From an uncultured Eubacteriales bacterium (lineage in GTDB: Bacteria; Bacillota; Clostridia; Oscillospirales; Oscillospiraceae): DNA of 9,193 nt. The stretch is taken from the NCBI GenBank assembly GCA_905202605.1, contig CAJKSU010000114.1, positions 1-9,193 on the forward strand, written 5' to 3'. This document shows positions 1 to 5,250 of the stretch, in pieces. Below the pieces are notes generated by a model that saw only the letters and a program-made list of their open reading frames with translations, searched no databases and was not told the origin of the DNA. The number at the start of each line of letters is the position of its first letter. Within the stretch, counting starts at the first letter, position 1. The translations under genes were made by a program, and so were the position numbers.

Positions 1-54
1 AGTGACTGACTACGAATCAGTAGGTCGGGGGTTCGAGTCCCTTCTGGCGTACCA
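1..54 (+). tRNA. tRNA-Arg(ACG), 3' part; 5' part lies outside the window
   Basis: The visible part folds as the 3' half of a tRNA. The anticodon stem is 5-9 paired with 17-21, and the seven-base loop 10-16 (CTACGAA) carries anticodon ACG, which reads arginine CGN codons after A34 is deaminated to inosine. The variable loop is 22-26. The T arm is 27-43, with TTCGAGT as its loop and two G-U pairs in its stem. The 3' acceptor strand is 44-50, the discriminator is A51 and CCA is encoded at 52-54. The D arm and the 5' acceptor strand are off the edge, so the acceptor stem cannot be checked. A copy of the last 13 bases before the terminal A recurs at 211-223. Confidence 0.93.
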
Positions 55-64
55 TAGATTGTTG

Positions 65-96
65 AAAGCCGGAAGCCGTTAGGTTTCCGGCTTTTC
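65..96 (+). terminator. Intrinsic terminator of the tRNA-Arg gene
   Basis: A 10-bp perfect stem (65-74 with 85-94, AAAGCCGGAA against TTCCGGCTTT) has a ten-base loop and ends in TTTT. It starts 10 bases after the tRNA CCA end and is in the right orientation to end the tRNA transcript. Confidence 0.8.
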
Positions 97-104
97 GTTT
101 GCCC

Positions 105-209
105 GGTGGAGCTACGGACAACGCCACCAAAAATTCTTCGCTCAGGCTCGAATTTTTGGGAAGGGACAGAGCCAGTCGAACATGCCACCGGCATGTTCTT
201 TGTGGCTCT
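105..209. repeat. Block of three consecutive inverted repeats, possible small repeat element or structured RNA
   Basis: There is no credible gene here, but the block is unusually rich in dyad symmetry. A weak 5-bp arm (105-109 with 124-128, GGTGG/CCACC) abuts a perfect 10-bp arm (127-136 with 150-159, CCAAAAATTC/GAATTTTTGG). A compound hairpin follows, with an outer stem 168-174 with 203-209 (AGAGCCA/TGGCTCT) and an inner stem 178-186 with 190-198 (GAACATGCC/GGCATGTTC). The last base of the block touches the 13-bp copy of the tRNA 3' end at 211. None of the hairpins is followed by a T-run, so they are not simple terminators. It could be a MITE-like or REP-like repeat, a mobile-element end or a small RNA; one copy cannot decide. 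Confidence 0.45.
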
Positions 210-210
210 A

Positions 211-223
211 CTTCTGGCGTACC
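211..223 (+). repeat. 13-bp copy of the tRNA-Arg 3' end (possible att core)
   Basis: CTTCTGGCGTACC is identical to bases 41-53 of the tRNA, covering the end of the T stem, the 3' acceptor strand, the discriminator and two bases of CCA. The copies are 170 bp apart. Identity stops at once on both sides, so this is not a second tRNA gene. Site-specific recombination of integrative elements at tRNA 3' ends typically leaves such direct repeats. A decayed tandem tRNA copy is the alternative. Confidence 0.5.
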
Positions 224-231
224 CACAAATG

Positions 232-276
232 TACCCAACACAGGAACTTAGCTTGCCTGTGTTGGGTATTTTTTTC
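232..276 (+). terminator. Strong intrinsic terminator, plus-strand direction
   Basis: An 11-bp perfect stem (234-244 with 256-266, CCCAACACAGG against CCTGTGTTGGG) is extendable by two A-T pairs. It has an 11-base loop and is followed by a run of Ts through 275. Read on the minus strand it has no T-run, so it mainly stops plus-strand transcription. It sits just after the tRNA-end copy, as the tRNA's own terminator sits after the real tRNA end. Confidence 0.8.
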
Positions 277-281
277 GTTTT

Positions 282-300
282 TGTTGTCAAACTGTTGTCA
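282..300. repeat. Direct repeat TGTTGTCA x2, 11-bp period
   Basis: TGTTGTCA occurs at 282-289 and 293-300, separated by AAC, which places the copies one helical turn apart. That spacing suits a protein-binding site. Near a putative att core it could be a pair of integrase arm-type sites, but no integrase gene is present. It lies between the end of the DUF4236 gene and the terminator, so a transcriptional operator role for that gene is unlikely. Confidence 0.35.
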
Positions 301-320
301 GATGAGCTGAAAATCCAGAA

Positions 321-1634
321 TTATGATATTTCACCAGTTTCATACGGCTCTATTGCTTTCAATACAAAAGTCTTTGTCATATTGCACCGGTTTTTAAACC
401 CCGTGGTGCAAAATTCTATTGGATCCACTTGTGCAAGGTTTATATTTTCAAATCCCGAACGTTCAAAAACAACCGAATACACATAGTCGTCTACCAAATC
501 CCCGATCTTATTTCTGCGTTGTGTATATCCGGAAATTAAGATCTTTTCGACCTTAATAGATACTCCAAAGCAGTGGCTGGCAATAAAGACCGAAAAACCA
601 AAAACGCACTGTGCATATTCTTCTCGCAACTTTTGCTGTGTCTTTTTCTTTACTTTCATCGTTCCATTTGCCATTTGTACTGCAGTTTCGTCTGGAATAT
701 CTTCGATTTCCGGGAGATCCAGGTCTATGTACAAGGTATTCCGGCTTGGGTCATACTCATACTGAACAGCAAAGTCCAAAGGAAGTTCTATTTCCTGAAA
801 CCATTTGTCCAGAGCATTTTCAATATAGTCAGCATTCCCTTCCAGTGTTTGCGCCAAGCATTCCTTTACCGCTTCATATTGTCTCTGGTATATTTCATCC
901 ATCTCAGCTTTTCGGGAGCATTCACTGTCATCAAAAGCCGCTTTTTGCGCCTGCCAAGCCTTCATAGCTTCCTCATATTTTACAGGAAAACGATCATCCA
1001 CATACTGCATCCGCAGCTTTTTTGCTTTCCAAAAGGCAAATGTAGCAACTGCTGTTTCGGCTTCCTTTTCAAGCTTACTTCTAAGTTCCGCCTCAGACGG
1101 TTGAGGGATTGTAAAGTCTCTTATCATGTATTTTTCGGGCTTTAAAGAGCTCAACTCTCTACGAACCTGCGCCTCGCTGGGAACAGCTTCCGCATATCGG
1201 ACAACTTGAATCATTTGCTCCGCCGCTTCATTTTGGGATGCCACCAGCTGGGAAACCTCCTGCTTTAATTCCGCAGAAAGCCTTGCTTTTTCTTCTTTGT
1301 ATGCTGCCGAGCGTTTGATCCGTTGTATCAGCGCTTCATCTGTAACGGGCTGACCATACTGCATAATTGTAATGGTTCCATCGGTGTCCATATGGAGATC
1401 AAATTCCTCGTACGTAGTAGAACCGCGGCTGTTGGAAGTGCTATGCCCTGTCGAGCTTCCACCGATCTTCCGTCTGGCAGATATCCCTGTGCCGGGAATT
1501 CCGGTATTGAGATAGGTGCCGCGCTTTCCCGTTGTGACAGAAAAACCTTTGTGCCCAACCGTTGTGCTGATTCCAGACTTGGAAACGTTTAATTTAACAC
1601 CCTTGCATATTTTGATTGATTTTCGGAATCGCAT
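321..1634 (-). CDS. DUF4236 domain-containing protein, function unknown
   Basis: A 437-aa protein. Residues 1 to about 54 match the DUF4236 pattern: a basic start (MRFRKSIKI), the SKSGIS step and repeated short Gly-Thr/Val strands ending in GIPGTGIS. A Ser/Gly/Thr linker (about 55-73) leads to a short segment with an HMDTDGTITI strand (81-90). A long charged helical stretch (about 100-265) with coiled-coil-like spacing follows. The C-terminal part (about 270-430) looks like a folded alpha/beta domain with NTLYIDLDLPEIEDIP as its clearest motif; I do not recognise it. There is no signal peptide or membrane segment. The start at 1634 fits the usual DUF4236 N-terminus, although no good ribosome site precedes it. 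It begins 11 bp after the flavoprotein stop, so it may be read through from that gene. Base composition is clearly more AT-rich than all neighbours, suggesting transfer. DUF4236 has no established function; other members are seen in accessory regions. Confidence 0.82.
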   Translation of the reverse strand: MRFRKSIKICKGVKLNVSKSGISTTVGHKGFSVTTGKRGTYLNTGIPGTGISARRKIGGSSTGHSTSNSRGSTTYEEFDLHMDTDGTITIMQYGQPVTDEALIQRIKRSAAYKEEKARLSAELKQEVSQLVASQNEAAEQMIQVVRYAEAVPSEAQVRRELSSLKPEKYMIRDFTIPQPSEAELRSKLEKEAETAVATFAFWKAKKLRMQYVDDRFPVKYEEAMKAWQAQKAAFDDSECSRKAEMDEIYQRQYEAVKECLAQTLEGNADYIENALDKWFQEIELPLDFAVQYEYDPSRNTLYIDLDLPEIEDIPDETAVQMANGTMKVKKKTQQKLREEYAQCVFGFSVFIASHCFGVSIKVEKILISGYTQRRNKIGDLVDDYVYSVVFERSGFENINLAQVDPIEFCTTGFKNRCNMTKTFVLKAIEPYETGEIS

Positions 1635-1645
1635 ACTTCAAATCG

Positions 1646-3088
1646 TCACTTTCCACTCCGAATCGCCTCCGCTGCATGCTCTCCGGCCATTCGTCCGGAG
1701 TTCAGCGCAAAGCCGAAGCCATGTCCGCTCATTTCCACATTGTACTCGTCTGCATCCACGCCGCCGAAATCAACACCCGCGATATACAGATTCTCCACCT
1801 GCTCATACCGGCTGTTCAGCGCCCGGAAGCATTCATCGACCCGTACGCCGCCGTGGGTGATCAGCATATCCGCGCCCGCGCGAATGGCGTAAAGCGCACC
1901 GTCGCCCAGAGGCGTCAGATAGCGTCTGTCCTTTGCAAACAGCGCATCCCGCCCCTGCATGCAGAACGCGTTATACTCCGTCACAGAGGCTTCTACCGTC
2001 TCCTGGTCGCATCCGATGAATGCTGCCAGCTCCTGCGCAGACTCTGCGCGCACCATAATGCCGTCCGCAATGGCCTTCTCCATGGTATCCGGCAGCTGCT
2101 CCTCGGCTCTGGGATCAATATGGATCAGCTCAATCATGTCCCGGCCGTCGCCCAGCGCCTGCCTGAGCTGCTGCTCACCAAAGACCACCCACATCTTTCC
2201 CTCCGGCTGACGAAGGCAGGCATTCGCTGCCAATGCAAAATTATAGACGATCCCCTCGTTTGCAAAGCGCTGGCCAAAGCGGTTGAGCCACATATGATAG
2301 GGCTTGCCCAGAATGAGATTCAGCGCGGCATAGCCCTGAATCTTCGGCGCCGCGATCTCCATGGCAAAGTTGCCCTCGATATCCGCGCCGGCCTCCAGCG
2401 CCATTCTGACGCCGTCGCCGGGGTGCCGCATTCCGCCGCCCTTTGCCACATGCTCCGGCTTAAAATTCGGATAGTACCGCCGGATCATCTCCTCATTGCC
2501 GGAGAAGCCGCCGGTGCATACGATCACCCGGTTTGCGTGAATCTCCAGCTCCGTGCCGTCCTTGCGCACGCAAACCGCACCGGTCACCGCACCGGTATCG
2601 TCCGTTACAAGCCGCTGTCCGCGGGTGCTGGTCAGCAGCGTTACCCCATGCTCCAGACAGAATTTCTTAAGGCACCGCACCACAACACTGCCCGCATTTT
2701 CCTTGGCACTGGTGATATGAAAGACCTCCGGAGCCTGATTGGGGGTATGATGCACCACGTCGCAGAACTCCACGCCCTTCTCCATCAGCCACGAAATCGT
2801 GTCACCGCTTTTATCCAGCAGCCGCCGCACCAGTCTTCCGTCGATTTTCCAATGAGAATACTCCATGCAGCGGCTAAAAATCTCGTCGGTATCCGCAAAA
2901 ATCAGCCGCTTTCTCTGCAATACGCTGTCCACTGCGAACACGCCGCGGGGAAACAGGCCGTTTCCGCCCACCGCCGCCATGGCCTCCACTACCGTTGTCT
3001 GTACGCCCTTTTCCGCAGCCGCCGTCGCCGCCGCCAGTCCCGCTGCGCCGCCGCCGATGACCAGCAATTCCGTTGTCATGCTTTCCAT
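1646..3088 (-). CDS. FAD-dependent reductase, fumarate reductase/urocanate reductase flavoprotein superfamily
   Basis: A 480-aa cytosolic flavoprotein of the FAD_binding_2 type. The N-terminal dinucleotide fold is IGGGAAGLAAATAAAEKG (11-28), with a ribose-binding acid at the end of VVEA (E35) and GGNG at 41-44. TGGFSGN (192-198) and the C-terminal FAD-closing segment (THGGVRVD at 411-418, then YIAGVDFGG and SGHGFGFALNSGRMAG) are typical of FrdA-like enzymes. The capping/substrate region carries LNRFGQRFANE (268-278). Where fumarate reductases continue with a Thr-Arg-Asp, this protein reads V281-Y282-N283, so the usual acid-catalyst arginine seems to be Tyr and fumarate is an unlikely substrate. 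There is no Tat/Sec signal, haem domain or covalent-FMN domain, so its electron donor is unknown. The start was set at 3088 because AGGAGG (3095-3100) lies 6 bases upstream; it directly abuts the alternative ATG at 3094, which is too close. An enoate, urocanate-like or steroid-type substrate is possible but not assignable. Confidence 0.87.
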   Translation of the reverse strand: MESMTTELLVIGGGAAGLAAATAAAEKGVQTTVVEAMAAVGGNGLFPRGVFAVDSVLQRKRLIFADTDEIFSRCMEYSHWKIDGRLVRRLLDKSGDTISWLMEKGVEFCDVVHHTPNQAPEVFHITSAKENAGSVVVRCLKKFCLEHGVTLLTSTRGQRLVTDDTGAVTGAVCVRKDGTELEIHANRVIVCTGGFSGNEEMIRRYYPNFKPEHVAKGGGMRHPGDGVRMALEAGADIEGNFAMEIAAPKIQGYAALNLILGKPYHMWLNRFGQRFANEGIVYNFALAANACLRQPEGKMWVVFGEQQLRQALGDGRDMIELIHIDPRAEEQLPDTMEKAIADGIMVRAESAQELAAFIGCDQETVEASVTEYNAFCMQGRDALFAKDRRYLTPLGDGALYAIRAGADMLITHGGVRVDECFRALNSRYEQVENLYIAGVDFGGVDADEYNVEMSGHGFGFALNSGRMAGEHAAEAIRSGK

Positions 3089-3146
3089 TTGCATCCTCCT
3101 GTTTTCATTCCATCCAATTTGCAGGATGAATGTAATCTCTATGTAC

Positions 3147-3175
3147 AGTTTATCGTGAATTTCCCCGATTTGCAA
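3147..3175 (-). promoter_or_regulatory. Candidate promoter of the flavoprotein gene
   Basis: On the minus strand TTGCAA (3175-3170) and TAAACT (3152-3147) are 17 bases apart, each matching four of six sigma-A consensus positions. This leaves about a 50-base leader before the start at 3088. The -35 region overlaps two direct copies of GATTTGC (3167-3173 and 3179-3185, 12-bp period), which could be an operator. The call rests on motif spacing only. Confidence 0.4.
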
Positions 3176-3249
3176 CCGGATTTGCGGAAATCACAGTCGA
3201 AATTTCAGAAAATGCCGTTTTCCTGCTTCCGACGCTCCATAAAAAATAC

Positions 3250-3278
3250 TTGCAATTCTCAGAATGTTGATGTACAAT
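3250..3278 (+). promoter_or_regulatory. Candidate sigma-A promoter of the riboflavin unit
   Basis: TTGCAA (3250-3255) and TACAAT (3273-3278) have the optimal 17-bp spacer, and the -10 matches five of six consensus positions. Transcription would start near 3285, about 20 bases before the first paired strand of the FMN aptamer. It diverges from the flavoprotein promoter about 75 bp away, and both share the same TTGCAA -35. Confidence 0.65.
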
Positions 3279-3303
3279 GCTCTCGAACTCAACTGAATAC
3301 TTT

Positions 3304-3419
3304 GTCTTCAGGGTGGGGCGCAATTCCCCTACTGGCGGTATAGTCCGCGACCGGCTGGTTTTCAGCCGCTGACTCGGTGCAACTCCGGGACCAACAGTAC
3401 AGTCTGGATGGAAGAAGAT
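3304..3419 (+). promoter_or_regulatory. FMN riboswitch (RFN element)
   Basis: Conserved RFN blocks appear in order: GTCTTCAGGG at the P1 5' side, GCGCAATTCCCCTACTGGCG, then GTCCGCGA, CTCGGTGCAACTCCGGGACC, AACAGTACAGTCTGGATG and the closing GAAGAAG. The last pairs with the opening TCTTC to form P1. The usual ACCGGCGG reads ACTGGCGG, and the partner GCCGAC reads ACCAAC, a C-G to T-A change that keeps the pairing. The element senses FMN. Its position before ribU and the terminator at 3450-3530 indicate repression by premature termination when FMN is plentiful. Confidence 0.96.
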
Positions 3420-3449
3420 AAGTGCGGCAGAACCGCAGATATTTATGCT

Positions 3450-3530
3450 ACGTTTCTTTGTTGCCTGCTTTGCCTGGATGAAGTCAGAGAATCTAGGTGT
3501 TTTCAGGCCTACAAAGAGGCGTATTTTTTT
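3450..3530 (+). terminator. Leader terminator of the FMN riboswitch (expression platform)
   Basis: ACGTTTCTTTGT (3450-3461) pairs over 12 bp, with two G-U pairs, with ACAAAGAGGCGT (3511-3522). The stem continues inward through GCCTG (3463-3467) with CAGGC (3504-3508) after a small internal loop. A run of seven Ts (3524-3530) follows at once. The P1 3' strand GAAGAAG (3411-3417) can also pair with 3453-3459 inside the 5' arm, using two G-U pairs. That gives a plausible antiterminator: FMN-bound P1 frees the terminator, and without FMN it is disrupted. The ribU ribosome site begins just 3 bases after the T-run. Confidence 0.75.
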
Positions 3531-3545
3531 CTGGAGGTTTTGTCA

Positions 3546-4148
3546 ATGAAAAAAGGTTCCCTTCGCCGTCTGACCATGGCGGCTCTCTGCGGCGCAGTTG
3601 CGTTTGTGCTGATGTTTTTCAGCTTCTCTGTGCCGGTACTTTCTCCCTTTGCGGAGTTCGATTTCTCCGCCCTGCCGGAGCTGATCGGCGGCTTTATTCT
3701 CGGCCCCATCGGAGCGGTAGAGATCATTGTGGTAAAAATCGGCCTGAAGCTGCTGTTTAAGGGCAGCAGCTCTCTCCTCACCGGCGAGCTGATGAATTTG
3801 ATTCTGAGCCTTGCCTATGTGCTTCCGGCGCTGCTCTACTATCGCCGCCACCGCACCAAAAAGGGCGCCGTCATCGGCCTTGCACTGGGTACCGCCATCA
3901 GCGTGATTATTTCCATCTTTACCAATGTCTTTGTGATCTTTCCCCTGTACATCCGGCTCTACGGCATGAACTGGGACGGCATCATCGACATGTGCGCCGC
4001 AGTGAACCCATGGATCAAGAACATCCCCACCATGATTGCGTTCTCGATCATCCCCTTCAATCTGGTTTCGCGGGTGGTCACCTCGCTGATTACCCTTCTG
4101 GTCTATAAAAAGCTCAGCGTTCCGCTGAAAAAGCTGATTCTCGAATAA
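3546..4148 (+). CDS. ribU: ECF transporter S component, riboflavin-specific RibU
   Basis: A 200-aa integral membrane protein with about six hydrophobic helices, the substrate-binding S component of an energy-coupling-factor transporter that imports riboflavin with the shared EcfA/EcfA'/EcfT module. The first helix (about 8-28) carries the Ala/Leu-rich face used to dock EcfT. FDFSALPELIGGFILGPIGA (38-57) is the characteristic RibU loop-helix motif, and TNVFVIFPLY (126-135) is also typical. It has the normal family length. The start at 3546 was chosen because GGAGG (3533-3537) lies 8 bases upstream; an in-frame ATG at 3408 sits inside the riboswitch and would add 46 non-homologous residues. Control by the FMN riboswitch supports riboflavin as substrate. 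The energising ECF module is not in the window and is presumably encoded elsewhere. Confidence 0.95.
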   Translation: MKKGSLRRLTMAALCGAVAFVLMFFSFSVPVLSPFAEFDFSALPELIGGFILGPIGAVEIIVVKIGLKLLFKGSSSLLTGELMNLILSLAYVLPALLYYRRHRTKKGAVIGLALGTAISVIISIFTNVFVIFPLYIRLYGMNWDGIIDMCAAVNPWIKNIPTMIAFSIIPFNLVSRVVTSLITLLVYKKLSVPLKKLILE

Positions 4149-4164
4149 AATGGAGGAATGCAAC

Positions 4165-4650
4165 ATGAAATTTAGCGTCAATAAAGAACTCACCTTCGAT
4201 CAGGCCGTGGAACTGATGTTTGAAAAGCTTGGTGACTCCAAAATCATGGCGCTGGCAAGCTCCGTAAGCGACTATGTGATGGTGCGGAATGTCAGCTGCC
4301 TGTTCTACGATCACAAGGTCTGGTTCAAAACCGACAAGAATTTCCGCAAAACCCAGCAGCTCTACCTGAACCCCCACGTCGCCCTATGCTGGAGCGGCGT
4401 ACAGATCGAGGGCATTGCCGAAAACAAGGGTCTGGTGGTAGATGAGCCGGATCGAAAATTTGAAGGACTGTACAAAAAATACCTCTGGGGCAGCTACAAT
4501 AAATATTCCCACGAGGACACGGAGATCATCATCGAGGTCACGCCGAAATTCGTTGAGATCTGGGACACCAGTGAGGACAACTACGCCTTCCAGCTCTTCC
4601 TTGATTTCGAGAAGGAAACCGTAACCGTCAAGCAGTACGATCAGCAGTAA
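4165..4650 (+). CDS. Pyridoxamine 5'-phosphate oxidase family protein (FMN-binding split barrel)
   Basis: A 161-aa soluble protein with the order of strands of the PNPOx-like split barrel: KIMALASSVSDYVMVRNVSC (26-45) as the first hairpin, then VWFKTDKNFRKTQQLYLNPHVALCW (52-76). The last stretch corresponds to the FMN-phosphate-binding Lys/Thr region of this superfamily. IEGIAE (81-86) is the next strand. The C-terminal strand region (121-134) includes IIIEVTPKFVEIWD. Members bind FMN, FAD, F420 or haem; the substrate cannot be told from sequence. It follows ribU by 16 bp with GGAGG at 4152-4156, 8 bases before the ATG at 4165, so it is probably co-transcribed under the FMN riboswitch. This makes FMN binding the likeliest option. 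It is not a true PdxH, which is longer and has different substrate residues. Confidence 0.83.
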   Translation: MKFSVNKELTFDQAVELMFEKLGDSKIMALASSVSDYVMVRNVSCLFYDHKVWFKTDKNFRKTQQLYLNPHVALCWSGVQIEGIAENKGLVVDEPDRKFEGLYKKYLWGSYNKYSHEDTEIIIEVTPKFVEIWDTSEDNYAFQLFLDFEKETVTVKQYDQQ

Positions 4651-4669
4651 TTCTATTCTCTCCATAAAA

Positions 4670-4704
4670 ACAGCACCGGCAGGAACAACGCCTGTCGGTG
4701 CTGT
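4670..4704 (-). terminator. Shared terminator between the converging flavin and Moco operons
   Basis: A 13-bp stem (4671-4683 with 4691-4703, CAGCACCGGCAGG against CCTGTCGGTGCTG, one G-U pair) plus an outer A-T pair encloses a seven-base loop. On the minus strand it ends in TTTTT (4670-4666), making it a good terminator 31 bases after the mog stop. In the plus direction it is followed by the weak GCATTTC, so ribU-operon transcripts may end here less efficiently. Confidence 0.82.
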
Positions 4705-4734
4705 GCATTTCTAAGCAAATTACCGCATCACGGC

Positions 4735-5250
4735 TTACGCATGATGATGGTGGGGATGCTCCTCCCCGCAGTTTGCCGTTTCTCCCCGGAGAATTTCGAT
4801 GCCGTGATGGATGGGCTTCAACACCGCAGAAAGATTCTCAGTGGACGCCTTCCGGCTGCCGGGCAGGTTCACGATCAGGGTTTCCCCGCAAATGCCCGCC
4901 GCCTCCCGGCTCAGGCAGGCCTTATCCGTAATGGTCATACTGAACGCGCGCATGGCCTCCGGGATGCCTCTGGTTTCCCGCTCGATCACCGAAAGCGTTG
5001 CCTCCGGGGTGATATCTCTGGGGGAAAAGCCCGTGCCGCCGGTGGTCAGGGTCAGGCAGACCTTTAATTCGTCGCTGCAATGGCGCAGCTCCTGAGCAAT
5101 CTGATCGAATTCGTCGGGGATGATCTTGGTGTAAATCACCTGATAGCCCGCCTCTTTCAGCATCTCCACCAGAGCCGGGCCGCTGGTGTCCACCCGCTCA
5201 CCCCGGCTTCCCTTATCGCTGATCGTAATCACTGCCGCTGTCCATTCCAT
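4735..5250 (-). CDS. mogA: MogA/MoaB-type molybdopterin adenylyltransferase with His-rich C-terminus
   Basis: A 171-aa single MoCF-domain protein. Mog-type enzymes activate molybdopterin with ATP to adenylyl-molybdopterin, which MoeA then uses for metal insertion. Seen here are ITISDKGSRGERVDTSGP (9-26), TTGGTGFSPRDITPEAT (69-85, the ligand-binding loop with the conserved aspartate) and NLPGS (128-132). The start at 5250 overlaps the moaC stop as TAATG, indicating translational coupling. The last eleven residues are C161-GEE-H165-P-HHHH-A, a natural metal-binding-looking tail beyond the domain. MoaB and MogA cannot be told apart by sequence here; the role is the same in organisms with one of them. 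It is the last gene of the operon. Confidence 0.92.
   Translation of the reverse strand: MEWTAAVITISDKGSRGERVDTSGPALVEMLKEAGYQVIYTKIIPDEFDQIAQELRHCSDELKVCLTLTTGGTGFSPRDITPEATLSVIERETRGIPEAMRAFSMTITDKACLSREAAGICGETLIVNLPGSRKASTENLSAVLKPIHHGIEILRGETANCGEEHPHHHHA

Noticed and set aside
211..231. Second, complete tRNA gene
   Set aside because: Only the 13-bp 3' end matches; the upstream sequence has no T loop, anticodon arm or D arm.
17..241. 74-aa minus-strand reading frame across the tRNA and hairpin block
   Set aside because: It is antisense to the tRNA and its terminator and simply reads through the structured repeats; there is no ribosome site or domain.
105..300. CRISPR array
   Set aside because: The repeats are different inverted repeats and one short direct pair, not evenly spaced identical direct repeats with unique spacers.
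3089..3175. 29-residue N-terminal extension of the flavoprotein
   Set aside because: It covers the candidate promoter and ribosome site, and FAD-binding proteins of this family start just before the GxGxxG strand, as the 3088 start gives.
1616..3343. 575-aa plus-strand frame
   Set aside because: Antisense to the flavoprotein gene, with Arg/His-rich low-complexity translation typical of a GC-rich shadow frame; it even runs into the FMN riboswitch.
3408..3545. Longer N-terminus for RibU starting inside the riboswitch
   Set aside because: The ATG is in the conserved GGATGG of the aptamer and the extension reads through the terminator; GGAGG at 3533-3537 fits the start at 3546.
4735..4760. C-terminal His stretch as an engineered tag
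   Set aside because: It is HPHHHHA with mixed CAT/CAC codons inside a natural operon, with no linker or vector sequence nearby.
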